A program made the position numbers and the translations under genes. Under the pieces are notes generated by a model that did not search any database, was not told where the DNA came from, and worked only from the letters and a program-made list of their open reading frames with translations. DNA of 64,000 bases from Pinus tabuliformis (lineage: Eukaryota; Streptophyta; Pinopsida; Pinales; Pinaceae), in NCBI GenBank assembly GCA_031772625.1, contig CM062818.1, positions 1,279,792,277 through 1,279,856,276 on the forward strand, written 5' to 3'. Shown one piece after another: positions 12,750-24,485 of this stretch; position 1 is the stretch's first letter, and every line of letters begins with the position of its first letter.

Positions 12750-13120
12750 TGTAAGGAATTATTGTATGTACAGATGCATGTTTGGAAGCATTGAGAGGGG
12801 TGCTTCTACAAGATAATGCATTCATAGCTTATGAGTCAAGAAAACTGAAAAAAGATGAACATAATTATGTTGTTAATGACATGGAGTTAGTTGTAGTCAT
12901 CCATGACTTAAAAATGTGGAGGCATTATCTGTTGGGAAGAATATTTGTGCCGGTAACTAATCATATTAGTTTGAAGTATTTCTTTAGCCAACATAATGTA
13001 AATGCTAGGAAAGCAAGATGGTTATATTTCCTAAGTGAATTTGACATGGACATTAAACACATTATGGGAAAGGAAAACAAAATCTGTGATGAATTAAGTA
13101 GATATCCTCTTTCGTTGTTG
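12750..13120 (+). pseudogene. Element 1 RNase H domain
   Basis: RNase H would degrade the RNA strand after reverse transcription. Visible in order: TDACLEALRGVLLQD, the FIAYESRKLKKDEHNY strand-helix, DMELVVVIHDLKMWRHYLLG, TNHISLKYFF and the closing DELSRYP. The usual TDHKSL is TNHISL, an Asp to Asn change at a conserved position. This is the longest intact stretch of the element (frame 12782-13411). Confidence 0.82.
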
Positions 13121-13339
13121 GCTAATTCAAAAAACAATGTAAAAATAGAGTTGAAGGAACCGATACAAGTAACAAGAATGCAGGACCCAAAGTATCAAGA
13201 AATGCAATTAAAGGTACAACAAGGAAAAGTCATGGGATATGTATTAAATCCAAAAGGATTAATTACCTACCAGAATAGGTTGTGTATTGAAAAGGTGATA
13301 ATATTAAATAAAACCATCCTATATGAGTGCAATAAGAGA

Positions 13340-14394
13340 CCGTATGTCAGTCATCCATGGTACCAAAAGATGATCATCACCTTAAGAAAACAATTTTTTG
13401 GCCAGGCATGAAGAAGCAGGTGGAAGAGTACTTATCCAAATGCCTAAAATGGCAACAAGTGAAGGTGGAGCTTCATCATCTGGCAGGATTTATGAATCCA
13501 CTACCCATACCTGAGTGGAAGTGGGAGGTGATATCCATGGATTTTATAACTGGTTTTCCTTGGACGAGTCAACAACATAACTCTATCATGGTGGTAGTAG
13601 ACACCTTGACTAAGGGAACACATTTTATCACTGTACAATCCACCTTTGGTATTGTCTAGATTGCTAATGTATTCATGAGATATATTTTTAGACTACATGG
13701 AATCCCAAAAATGATAATATCGCACAGAGATGCAAATTTTACCTCCAATTTTTGGAAGTCATTGCTCAAGAGCTTAGGTACTAAGTTGAACTTTAGTACT
13801 CCATATCACCCACAAAATGATGAGAAAAATGAATGAGAAAACCAAATTCTTGAGGATATGCTTCAAATGTATGTCATGGACCGACCCACAAAGTGAGAAG
13901 ATTTTCTACATTTAGTGGAGCTTTCCTACAACAATAGCTATCAAGCTACTATCAAGATGAGTCCTCTTGAAGCCTTGTATGGTAAGAGATGTCATACTCC
14001 AACCATTTGGAGTCATCCTAACGATAGATTAATTCTTGGACCAGAGATTCTGTAGGAAATGGAACAAACAGTGCGGAAAATTCAACAAAATATTGAAAGT
14101 GCCCAAGACAACCAAAAACGTTATGCAGACCGAAAGAGGACCAATAAGGAATTCCATGTTGGGGCTAATGTGTACATGAGGGTTAAATCTCTAAAAAGCA
14201 CTCTTAGAACTGACAAGTGTTTGAAACTAGCACCTCGGTTCTATGAACCATTTGAAATTATGGACCACATGGGTCTAGTAGCATACCAATTGGCTCTGCC
14301 CAGTCATGTTAAATTTCATAATGTATTTCATGTGTTGTTGCTAAAAAAATATGTTCATGATCCTTCTCATATAGTTGACTGGAATGTGTTATAG
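13340..14394 (+). pseudogene. Element 1 integrase (broken)
   Basis: Integrase joins the cDNA to the chromosome. The zinc-binding module spans a frameshift near 13370 and ends SKCLKWQQVK, with Trp in place of the second Cys. The catalytic core follows: SMDFITGFP, VVVDTLTKGTHF, then ISHRDANFTSNFWKS, where the second catalytic Asp of S-D-R is His. HPQNDEKNE-stop retains a candidate Glu. Stops lie at 13657, 13834 and 13894. The C-terminal part (14059-14394) is open and includes RYADRKRTNKEFHVG and FHNVFHVLLLKKYVHDPSH. Confidence 0.82.
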
Positions 14395-14414
14395 GTGGAG
14401 CGTGAAGGAGACTT

Positions 14415-14540
14415 TCTACCATAATCGGGTGATAGTCTTGGTTAAAGTGTAGTGCAGGAACTTTACTCCTAAAGAGGCCACCTGGAAACTAGAAGACCAT
14501 ATAAAAGAAAATTATCCTGAATGGACTGCCTTGGAGATGT
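14415..14540 (+). pseudogene. Element 1 chromodomain-like tail
   Basis: In a shifted frame after the integrase: NRVIVLVKV, a stop, CRNFTPKEATWKLEDHIKEN. The 'VKVLWRNHSVEEATWE' pattern is typical of the chromodomain tail of plant chromoviruses, which is thought to guide integration to particular chromatin. Short and broken, so the call rests on this one pattern. Confidence 0.65.
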
Positions 14541-14579
14541 TCAAAAAATCGACACCAAGGACGGTGCAATTTTATTTTA

Positions 14580-14589
14580 CGGGGGGAAG
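14580..14589 (+). other. Element 1 polypurine tract
   Basis: CGGGGGGAAG lies directly upstream of the right LTR start (TGTAATATAC at 14591), where plus-strand DNA synthesis is primed. Confidence 0.8.
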
Positions 14590-14590
14590 T

Positions 14591-17500
14591 TGTAATATAC
14601 CTCTTTTTTGTGGTTTGTAAAGTCATAATTACCAAGAATGTATAATTAGTAGTTAAAAATACTAGTAATAATGGTAGACTGGCCAAGTTTTGTTTGGAAA
14701 AGGAAATATGATAATGTAATTATTTATGTTGAAATAATAACTAATGATGTTGTGAGGAATTAGCTGGAAAGAAAAATACAATATTGAGATCATTATCGTG
14801 ATCCATAGTTCTAGATCAATGGACTAGATTTAGGAAAAGTGGCAAAACACCGGACTTTCCCAAACCAATCCAAAGAAAAATCCTCTTAGAGTAAAACTAT
14901 GTGATTTTCTGGATAAGTAGAGAAATACATCTAGAAAAATCACCTAGTATGGGGGAAACAATAGTGGGAGGGGTGGAAAAGCCCCGTAGCAAAAAAGATG
15001 GGTTTTAAACAATGAAAAAGAATCCTTTTCTCACAAAAGGAAAAGAAAGGAAAAAAAATCCTAGGTTATGGGGATAAGCAAATTCTCGAAAAGAAACGAG
15101 ACATCATATTAGAAATTCTGCTCGAAAAGTGAAATATAAATAAAACCTATACCAAATCAGTAGAGGTTGTTGGTTATGGGAGAAGGATCGATCTCAGTTT
15201 GGGGGAAACGAGGAGATAAGGTTCACGGTTGGGAGGAAATTTTTTTTGTCTAGTGTAATTCGGTTGTAGAAATTAGAATTTTTGTAACAATGTGTCCATC
15301 ATCCTGAATAGATTTACATAAATTATACCATATGAGTTTCTGTGGAGTCTATCATACTGTGTGGTATAAGATTATGTTAGATCATATTACAATAATTATC
15401 TTTGTTATGCTTATTAGGAAGAATTAATTTTTGTGTAGTCATTCTCATATTTATTCATATATATATTATCATGTAGAGATGAGTTATGCAATCGAAATTC
15501 GATGCTTATGGAATTTCTCATATTTATTCGTGTATATATTATCATGTAGAAATGACTTATGCATTTGAATCTCGATGACTATTGAACTTGTGCTTAGCTT
15601 GCATATTAGTTAAGAATACTGGTTTAGCAGGGTGGAGGCTTTAATAGAATGAGGTCTGAGGGTGAGCTGAGAAAGGCATGTTAACAGCCCCACTGCAAAT
15701 GTACAACAAACTTGTCAGAAAATATTATGAGCACTAGTTTTCCACTCATGGCAACTGAGGATTCTATGACCACGAACTACTATGACTGTGCTCGACACAC
15801 TTCTATGGAAGTTGAGAAGAGGTAGATGGGAAAGAAGGGAACTAAATGAGTCTTTCTGGAATCAACTTTTTTGCCATGCTAATAACCAGACCTAAGGATA
15901 TTAAAGGTTGTAGCGCAACATAGTGGACATAGTTACTACATTGATGATAAGTAGTTCATGCCAGTAAGATAAAAATGTCTAGATGGACTTTAGTTACACA
16001 TATACAAACAAGAAATAAACCCAAGAGAGAAATTAATGAATATCCATTTAGCAGATTTATAAACTTAAAGTAGGTTGGGTGAAATTGTTACTTTCATGTA
16101 ACAAAGCAATTACAGTAAACTCATTTACAAATAAAATTGATAGTGCAATTACAGTCAAATTATATCCTAAGTGCATTCATGAGGTGACTACAATAATCCC
16201 ACATACTAAGCAAAATCATGAAGTATATGCCATGAACCATTAGGAAGCAGATGTCCCATGCTACACTAAACAATCAATAACAGAATCCATAATACTAAAC
16301 TGACGCATCCCTGAGTTAAGGAGTCTTGAGCCATTACACATTCCAACAGAAACAAAAAGGGAACTTCAGTACACAGTTAACTACTGGAAGTATTATTAGC
16401 GACCTTATTAGCTGGAGCCAAGACGAGGCCTCCAAAACGAGGCCTCCAAAAACTCAAGAGGATAAGCATAGTTCTTCTTAGTTCAAGACTTAGCAAAAAT
16501 CAAAAAGAGAAAACAAATAATGAACATAATGGAACAATACTGTTCAGTCTAACCATGGATCATAATTGCAATCTGAAATCTATTCGTAGCAATAATAAAT
16601 ACAAAGTATTAAGATGATATAAAATTTTACTATGATAAAGGCAACTCATGCACATGAAGGGTGAATTTACACAGATCAAGGGACATTAACTAAATACATT
16701 TCAATTTAAAAGAGAAATACACAATTTTCCATATAAATTAGGTATTATCGAACTTAAAAGTACAACAGTAAATATAAACCTCATTAACCCATCTATGTGA
16801 GGAATGTTATTGTCTAAGACAGAGCTCAAGGAGATGTAAAAAAATTTCTACAATATAGTGAGATTCTTAAATGAATATGAGAACTCTACCAAAAGGAAAA
16901 ATACCTTAATGGAAATATGGCGAGTGATTGAGTTCACCGTGTGATGGCAACTAAGAGAGTTTGAACTTAACCCATTTTAGAAAGCATAGAGACCAAATTA
17001 AAGGGGCATTTCACGTAGGAAGTACAATGAGAAAAAGCCCTTTAGGAGGATAGGAGATTCCGGGACTGACCTCATATTGGGACGTAGCATAAGGTTAGCT
17101 CGACGAATGTACAGAAAAACCTTCTGTAATCGTTAGAGGAATCAAAGTTACCTATCATGAAACAACAAAAACAACCATTCACAAACCAATGAGCCCTAGA
17201 CTGCTGGAGTAATGAAATCTTTAATCTTCTTTCATATGAAATAAGAAAAATGAAATTATAGTAACCCAAGAGTATACCTTTGAAAAGGATGAGAATTGTT
17301 GCCCACTGGAGAAGAAACCTACAGTGCATATCAAGCTTGGTGAGTGTTCGAATATTGAAACGAATGCCATATGAAAAATTAATGAGTTGCTGACTGTGAA
17401 TTAACTCACCCGACAATGTGAGGTTGAATGGGCACACTCCATTACTGAAGATGCACCGACCCTTCCCAAATTCTTCACCAGAGGAAAACCCAGCAAGCAA

Positions 17501-18479
17501 ATGGGAAATTATTAAAAGCCCGCATAATAACTGAGACAGGGAAATAACCGTGATCAATGGTAAACTAAAAGAAAACCATACCTTAAATTCTAGAATGAAA
17601 TCAAACCGTGAAGTCCCAGGGGTGAAAGGAACCAAGCCAAGAAGGAAGCAAAGGAACCCTAGTGCCACTAGGTTGTTCGCCATGAAAAATGCCATCAATC
17701 CTTAAGCCATTTCCTTGTAAGCATTTTGGCCCAAAGGAACCATACCTCGACTGCAAAGGAAAAGCTCAGGCATAGACAATCATGGAAACCATATGCAAAC
17801 ACAAACCTAAACCAGACGACGACGAAAATGAGGGAAGGCATAAGGGTTATAACCACTTAGGATTTGAGGCTGCATTGTGAGTCGTTGGTCTATCTCTAGA
17901 CGATCGCCACCCTTGAATTCTTATCACCCCAGTGTTTATTCAATCAAGGAAGCCTTGGTACGAGGTGAATGGTGAGACAACATGGCTCCAAGGGACGTGG
18001 CACCACTCTACTCACCCGGGGTACAACTAGGTAGGAGCAGATAGGAACACATTGAAAGCGCTTATAGCAAGGTGTAAAGAGGCGCACAAAGTTAATAAAG
18101 AGGGTAAACATGAAGGTATAATGGAGGACCTGATAACCAAATATCATATAATTAGAATACTATGTTATAAACGCAGACCTTATTACCAAATAACATATAA
18201 TTAGCATACTATGTTATGGTGGGTTAGTGGATACAATCACTTCCTAGAGTTCAATTGTTATAGCCATTAAATTGTGTACATGAATTAGATGTAAGTAGAT
18301 AGAAATTAATAGTAAAATACATAGAGAGTATGGTTCGGTGTTGTAAGAGAGGTGAGGTGCAAAATAACAAAACCATTCGGTTACATAATTTAATATATGT
18401 GTTCTGGGAAATACTATAATCATCATTAATGGCTAATGGTAAGATTGACCACAAAAAAAATAGAGTTGGGTAAATAACA
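14591..18479 (+). repeat. Element 1 right (3') LTR
   Basis: Begins TGTAATATACCTC after the polypurine tract and ends AATAACA, directly followed by the AAGAG target duplication. Colinear with the left LTR. The 208-codon minus-strand frame at 17072-17698 is inside this LTR and is not read as a gene. Confidence 0.92.
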
Positions 18480-18484
18480 AAGAG
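18480..18484. repeat. Right target-site duplication (AAGAG) of element 1
   Basis: Exact match to 5001-5005. Confidence 0.85.
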
Positions 18485-20320
18485 AAACATAGGGTTAGGA
18501 GAGCTGGGGTTTGAAAGGGATATATATTCATAATTAAGAGGATTTTCAAATGGCAAGAGTAGATTGATAGCTGGTATATAAGGTGTTATTGGTGGCTTAG
18601 CTACAACACCTAACAATTTGTGGATTGGTGGGATTGGGTTTTGAGATAGTGACACCATTGGCTAAAATGAGACAAGTGAAACAAGCTAGTAACACGAGAC
18701 TGTGCTTTTGGAGGCATTGTAGTAGAATGGGATTAGTGAGTAAAGGAGTGGGATTATAAAGTAAGGTCATTTGCCAAATCTATATTATATAGCCATTGCA
18801 TGAATAGAGAGTTCTCAAATAAGGGAACATCATCTCTAAAAGGAACTAACAGACTCTAATTATAATTTAGAATAAATACCTTCTCTCCTTCATTGATAGG
18901 TAATTAGACTTACACCTACCTCAAGAAGTCAATAAGTTGCTACACTAAATATTCCAAATCTTGAAAATGCTACACTAACTACTCCAAATCTTGAAAATGT
19001 TACGTGTAATGACACATTAACTTTTTCATATACTAAGGAGTATAAAGCCACTTATGAATGCCATGACAAAAGTCATCATAAATTCTCACCAAATTGAAGT
19101 TGGAGACACTAGAGATAAAGATAACATCATTATGTTTGATATACGAACCAGAATACTATGAGCATGTCTACGATAAACCCAAGATGACCTTCGTAAGTTG
19201 CAAGGTTACATGGATGTAGCTCTAGTCTAATATTGCCTATGTTGGCCTTGAAATAAGAAATGAGAATGCAAATTAATGAATCAAACAAGAAACCTTTGCA
19301 TTAGATCACTGTAATTTGGATGAAAAATATAGGTGTCCAACTAAAAAACAAGTAATGAAGCTCCAAATTTGGGAAGCATGATTTCCTTGGTAACGTGGAG
19401 TATAGTAAGTGCAAGATTGTAAGAGCATGTCTCAAGGTCCTTTGAACAAGAACCGTGCAGTGGGCTGATGAGAACATAGGGAAAAAGAACGGTAAAAGAA
19501 TTGGAAAAGAAAAGTAAAAAAATTGGAAAAGCAAAGATTTCTAAATGGGTGCCGGAGCAAGAAAGAAAAAAGAAGAAGTCCAATAAACCAAAAAAATTTG
19601 AGGAGAACATCTTTTTAGATGCTGTGAAAGACAAATGGGCCAAAACTAAAAACACCAATTATTGAGGTCAACTTTAAGAAAACCGGGCAAGTAGTTGACA
19701 ACCTCTTGGTGGAAAAGGTAAAAAGAAATTATAAATCCAGTCTAAGTGAAGACCAAAAGTTTCGATACCAAATCATAATAGATACAATAAAATGATGAGA
19801 GTTACATTACAATGGAGAAGAAAATACTTTAACAAAAGGACTCAGTAAAATGAAAAGCAAAAACAAAGTTAGTAATTATTTTACGTAGTTGATTTTAACC
19901 ACTTGACTTATAGTTAAAAAAATTTATTAGTGTTAAATTCATTAACTTCGTCTAACTATTATTACTTCTTAGTTAGAAGCGCCCTATAACGCATATCATT
20001 TTGTGACGGCTCCTTCGGTAACATCAAGCAAACTGAGAAAACTCCAAGCTTATTCTAACAAATTCTATACTAAATGAATTGGCTTAAGCTTATAGAGATG
20101 GAATTGATAGTATAGCTAGTTGGTATATAATGTTTGCATATAAGCATATATCTATATGTTAGATAGGTCTCCTACACAGAAGATGACCTTTAATCAGGCC
20201 ATTCGTACATAGACATACTATAAGAAATGTTTGGGTGAATCTGACCCAAGTAATTGAAGAAGAAAACAATTGGATCAATAACATTTGATGAAGGATATAT
20301 TCTCCATGTTAGCTCAAATT
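18485..20320. other. Intergenic DNA without a supported gene
   Basis: AT-rich. The minus-strand frame at 18251-18658 straddles the LTR boundary, and the two at 19301-19658 are A/T-rich shadows. No repeat structure recognised. Confidence 0.5.
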
Positions 20321-20324
20321 TTAA

Positions 20325-20640
20325 AGCCCGGGTCCTAACCTCTTTGACATTAAACAAACTCTGCGTGATAGTTTGGGGACAGATCGTGAAAGCACTCTGC
20401 TTCATCTACTTCCAGCAAAAAAAAAATTGATTTTCAAGGAAATCTATTAGAGTTCAAACGCGTTTGGATTCCAACAAGCGATTCCATGAAATTCTGTACA
20501 GAACTGGAGTTCGAAGAAACTCTAGAGATCTGGACAGCAAAGAAAAAAGGCCTTTGAAACCGGAAGACGAAGTAAAGAAGAGCTCGAAAGGTCGATGGGG
20601 GCTATTTTCTCGCAGAAAAGTAATGAGCTCAATATGTTAT
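20325..20640 (+). other. Possible exon or gene fragment, unrecognised
   Basis: Two overlapping plus-strand frames here have protein-like composition. One (about 20325-20557) reads PNLFDIKQTLRDSLGTDRE, then VWIPTSDSMKFCTELEF, and stops at TGA 20555-20557. The other (from 20464) reads MDSNKRFHEILYRTGVRRN and then SKGRWGLFSRRK before AAAAGTAATG, which could be a splice donor near 20620. Only one can be real, and I recognise neither. GC content is higher than the flanks. Confidence 0.3.
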
Positions 20641-21495
20641 TATTACACTGTCATAAAAGAAGGTTCCACGAAGAGCACGCTGCCAATATTTCGTTCTGTG
20701 GAGCTGTAAATTTATACTTTTTATTTTTAATACCTTAAAGAAACAAGTGTTAATCAATATATCTAAGAAAATAACATCTATTAGGTTGATAGAAAAGTGT
20801 GAAATATCTTCTTGTCTGTGGCATATTTGCCATGAGTTGTTTAATGTCTCCTTGATATGAAGAGGATATGTGGAGGACTATATTGTTATCCAATTTGAGA
20901 CAGAAAGAGGTGTAATATCCCTGATTCAAATAGAAAGATATGAAAAAATGATTGTAGCTTGTAACCAAAGAAGTGCAGGTGTGATATGGAGCATAGAGAG
21001 ATATGAAATATGGAAGACAACGGTAACGATGGATAAGGCCAGTTGGGACATATGAATACACATTTATAAATCGCCATAGTCCATGAATACCAGTCGTAAC
21101 ACAACCTCACATCGTATAACCAACACTTTAATCACGATTTTTCATACATTAAGAGGGTTAATTATGTCACTGGAAGTTAACAATATTGTTGATTTCTGGA
21201 TTAGAAATTCCTGTTCAAAATACACTGCATATCGAATCAGCAAAATCACTAACGGAGCTCTCGTTGTACTTCATATGAGATTAACTAGAAACATGCAATT
21301 AATACAAAAGTTCTGCAACCTCTAGCCCTATATTTTGAGATACTTCTACTAACTTTACTTCATTATGAAATATGCGAGATGGCGGACCAGATCCTTGAGC
21401 CTGCGATGATTAAATACAATAGCAGTACCCATAGAGTATGATAGTATAACTATATAAGTTTACTACATAAACCCCCTGATGATCCATGAATATAT

Positions 21496-21501
21496 TTTAT
21501 T
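21496..21501 (-). promoter_or_regulatory. Candidate poly(A) signal (AATAAA)
   Basis: AATAAA on the minus strand about 20 bp downstream of the stop codon of the acidic-protein gene. Very close to the stop, so another signal further on may be the one used. Confidence 0.35.
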
Positions 21502-21521
21502 TTCCTTCCGCAGACATTTAT

Positions 21522-22295
21522 TTATTCTTGAGGCTTAATCTCACCCTCGGCCTTCTCTTCAGCCAGAACTGCTATAGGCGGCTTTGCTTCTTCGACAACG
21601 CTCTCTTCAATTGATATACTTTTCTCTTCAGGAATTTCAGCAGGTGAATCTCCATTGGCCAATGATTTTTCAGACTTTTCTGCTGCTGCCGTTTCAACAG
21701 CAGCAGAAGCTTTTTCCTTACCCGATGCCTGTTCGGTTTTCTCTTCAACAGCGGCGACTTCGGCGGGAGGTTGAGCTACAGATTCTTCTTTGGGAGGTTC
21801 GACGGCTTCTTCCTTAGGTTCTGGTGTTTCCTCGGGCTCCAGCTCGGCCGATTCTACTCCGGGTTCCGAGGAAGTCAGGGTTCCAGTCGATTCTTCTGCT
21901 GATTTCTCCACGGTGTCGGGGCTTTCATCGACTGTTTTGACTGCCACGGGATCCTCCTCAGCAGGACTCGAGGGAGGGGCTTCTTCTTGAGCCGCTTTTT
22001 CGGTTGTGGGTTCGATTTCTATATTCTTGACAGCTTCCTCTATGTCTTCTACCTTTCCTTCACTAGGAATGGTCCCAGCTGGCGCGTTAGCAACCTGCAC
22101 CTAGGACAGCATTGCCCCCCATTGTCAGTTAAACACATTAACCTATGAAAAGTTCAAATGTATTGCATCTCACATCTCTATACAGAGCAATCAATCAAAG
22201 GCAAAATTACAAAAAAAAAACAGAAAATAGTAAGAAACGTAAACATTGCAATGGCAACATCCATAGACTCATTGATCTACCTCAACACTGGCCAT
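21522..22295 (-). CDS. Acidic Glu/Pro/Ala-rich disordered protein, two exons
   Basis: CDS is complement join(21522-22100, 22281-22295), 197 residues. Exon 1 encodes only MASVE, ending GAG before GTAGATC. The intron (22101-22280, 180 bp) ends TGTCCTAG, and exon 2 continues VQVANAPAGTIPSEGKVEDI without a frame change. The rest is rich in Glu, Ala, Pro, Ser, Lys and Val, with PEETPEPKEEAVEPPKEE-type runs and the C-terminus EEKAEGEIKPQE. There is no signal peptide, membrane segment or catalytic motif, and it is probably intrinsically disordered. Splice sites, an open frame of 579 bp and a GC-rich promoter with TATA boxes support a working gene. Function is unknown. An even smaller single-exon reading starting at GTG 22100 is less likely. 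Confidence 0.75.
22101..22280 (-). other. Intron of the acidic-protein gene
   Basis: Minus strand GTAGATC...GTCCTAG, 180 bp, with a T-rich stretch upstream of the acceptor. Removing it joins MASVE to VQVANAP in frame. Confidence 0.65.
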
Positions 22296-22439
22296 TTTCT
22301 ACTGACACGGAAATTTTATACAAAAAAGAAAAAGCAAGTTGGTAAAGTAAACCGATCAGCTCACAAGCTCGAAGGCTCTGTTTGTTTGGCAGTGGAAATC
22401 CTACCATACAATATTACAGAGGAAGATGCGTTTACTGTC

Positions 22440-22620
22440 TCGGGTGGGCTCTTTATACTACAAAGGAAGATGCGCTTCTTGTCATCCCTTTATAAAAATC
22501 TTGAAAATAAGAAGGCAAGATACAGTCGGGTCCCGCGGTCCATCAGCGTGAATTATAAACGCCGGGCGCGGGGTCCTTTCCCGCGCACACGGCCGCCTTC
22601 TATATTTACCAACGGCTAGG
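22440..22620 (-). promoter_or_regulatory. Promoter of the acidic-protein gene, two TATA boxes
   Basis: TATAAAG occurs on the minus strand at 22451-22457 and again at 22488-22494, about 155 and 195 bp upstream of the ATG. The nearer one would give a 5' UTR of roughly 130 bases. Just upstream (22545-22615) is a GC-rich stretch with CCGCGCCCGGCG- and GGCGGCCGTGTGCGCGGG-type sequence, unusual in this AT-rich window. Confidence 0.5.
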
Positions 22621-22700
22621 TGCGGTCGAGTAAGTGAATATTCATTTTTTTCGGAAGTCTTATTTATGGGAGGAATCATCGCACTAATATGGAATCTATA

Positions 22701-22906
22701 AATTCCTACTTTGTGGATTTTAGTTAGCCGTTCGGAAAGTTTACTTACGCTGGTTAATTCTTGTGTAACAACAATTTTTTTCCAAATTTTGATGTAACAA
22801 CAAAAATTCCTACTTTGTGGATTTTAGTTAGCCGTTTGGAAAGTTTACTTACGCTGGTTAATTCTTGTGTAACAACAATTTTTTTCCAAATTTTGATGTA
22901 ACAACA
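22701..22906. repeat. 103-bp tandem duplication
   Basis: AATTCCTACTTTGTGGATTT at 22701 recurs at 22804 with the whole following unit to GATGTAACAACAA. The copies are nearly identical (one C/T difference noted), so the duplication is recent. Immediately downstream, shorter GCAAATACACCAA motifs repeat at 22928-23010. Confidence 0.9.
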
Positions 22907-23019
22907 AAGTTACAAACCTCGAACTAGATGCAAATACACCAACATGCAAATACACCAACACTATTACTTCAGGAACAGTCAGCTAACTAGATGCAAATAC
23001 ACCAATACTATTACTTCAC

Positions 23020-24160
23020 GAACTGTCACTTGAAGTGTCTATACACTAAGAATTCAACCAGTCACAATGCACATAGATGGTCTAAAACGCGCTCGAAGTA
23101 CCTGAAGGTATTGCGATTAGAAAATAGATTTGTAAAAAATGTCGGAGGAATGTAGACTGAGAATTGTAACATGAGATTAATCCACCCGATATCCATCCAT
23201 CTATTTTCATTTCATCTCTGCTTAATCCAAACATTATGTTTGAGTTATATATTGGATGTATCTTTCCGTATATATTTGTGGATATGGATGACCTCGCTCA
23301 ATCTTGAGACCATGGGCCATTACGGTTTCGTACGTCACCCAAATTCAACTGTGCAAGAAGGAGCATTTAAATTTTTCTGATGTCATTTTCTGCTCTTATC
23401 AAAAATTTGATTGGAAGTCTAGGTTAGATGCAAAATTATAATTCAAACAATCGTATGTTGCAATCTGCAATTAAATTTAATAGTTTTGCTGGTATTTTAT
23501 TCTTATTTATTTTTATGGTAACTGAAAATTTAAGTTTTCATTTTTATTTAAAGAAAATCATATTATTCTAGGGGTGAATTTTTATTCCAGATTTTGGGAC
23601 ATGATTCTGTTTATTTACATGTAAAAAAAATTAGCATTTAGTCAAACATGAGGAGTCTTAATGCATATTCTTCATTTTTCTTTCACATGTGGGAAAACTT
23701 ATCATAATTGAGTTGTCAAACCGGTAGCGACGACAACCATTTGTCACTGCTAACCACGAATGCAGGCTGACTCATCACCATTAATCAAGGAAAACCACTC
23801 CACCTAGAATAATCCGTTGGTGGTCCATAAGGGAGTAGGCTTTCATTCCTACTAGCTGTCTTTGGGTCTTGGGCCTTTAACCTATTTACGTATGAAGAAG
23901 GCGAGCTCTTACCCAAACAGAAATAATTTTAAGATATACTCTCCTAATTTACATAATCTACATTATCTTCAGCATACTCCAAATCCATATACTCCTCATT
24001 CTTATTCAAGGTAACTAATTTAAAAATTTAATTATATCACAAATTTTAAAAAAATTAATCAAACTGTTATCATGGAAAACATAATAGTTATATAATAGAT
24101 AAAATTTTGACCAAATTATTAAATATATAAATAAATTTAATACCATAAAAAATCATTACA
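23020..24160. other. Intergenic DNA
   Basis: No supported gene. The frame at 23171-23380 has no family signature. Confidence 0.45.
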
Positions 24161-24242
24161 AATTACACCACTACAACTAAGAGTATCTAACAAATCTCAC
24201 AAATTACATCACTACAACTAAGAGTATCTAACAAATCTCACA
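24161..24242. repeat. 41-bp tandem duplication
   Basis: AATTACACCACTACAACTAA with the rest of its unit (24161-24201) is repeated at 24202-24242 with a single difference. Confidence 0.9.
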
Positions 24243-24485
24243 CGAAATTGATAATCGAATTCCCGCGGACACAGCCCCGGGAAGAACAGAACTTTGAAAT
24301 TGACTGGGAACCATCACAACGGTCTTTTCAAAATGGGAAGGGCGTAGTTCTAAGGCGGGGCCCTGTAATTCTATTTCCATCCCGAAATACGTAAGGAAAG
24401 CATAGATGTTGTAAGGTCGGCGACCTGTTCGGCCGCCATTCGAAAAGTTAACAGCCCCACCTGGACGGCCACATACACCGCCCAT
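24228..24485 (-). CDS. Hypothetical 85-residue ORF in a GC-rich island
   Basis: Minus-strand frame beginning MGGVCGRPGGAVNFSNGGRT and containing YNIYAFLTYFGMEIELQGPA. It sits in a GC-rich island (about 24250-24600) in AT-rich DNA. CACGTG, the G-box core, lies just upstream of its ATG at about 24507. There is no recognised domain, and a second minus-strand frame over the same bases (AVYVAVQVGLLTFRMAAEQV) is also open for about 40 codons. It may be a first exon, a fragment or chance. Confidence 0.25.
   Translation of the reverse strand: MGGVCGRPGGAVNFSNGGRTGRRPYNIYAFLTYFGMEIELQGPALELRPSHFEKTVVMVPSQFQSSVLPGAVSAGIRLSISCEIC

Larger units (their letters stand above)
5006..18479 (+). mobile_element. 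Element 1: complete, inactive Ty3/gypsy LTR retrotransposon (chromovirus type)
   Basis: A 13.5-kb element with direct LTRs (5006-8886 and 14591-18479). It is flanked by a perfect 5-bp target duplication, AAGAG, at 5001-5005 and 18480-18484. Order along the plus strand: LTR, PBS, gag, protease, RT, RNase H, integrase, chromodomain-like tail, polypurine tract, LTR. Integrase downstream of RNase H is the Ty3/gypsy order. Every domain carries stops or frameshifts, and RT is interrupted by another insertion. The LTRs show many mismatches and small indels against each other, so the insertion is old. LTRs near 3.9 kb are unusually long for the superfamily. Confidence 0.93.

Noticed and set aside
17072-17698. 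208-codon minus-strand frame, with a similar frame at 7840-8088
   Set aside because: Both lie in the LTRs of element 1 at equivalent places; similarity reflects the LTR repeat, the left copy is broken, and no motif is present.
18251-18658. 135-codon minus-strand frame
   Set aside because: It crosses the right LTR end and the target duplication, so it joins unrelated sequences.
21584-21990. Plus-strand frames over the acidic-protein gene
   Set aside because: Antisense shadows of the well supported minus-strand coding exon.
22158-22619. 153-codon plus-strand frame
   Set aside because: It covers the intron, 5' UTR and GC-rich promoter of the minus-strand gene and has no motif.
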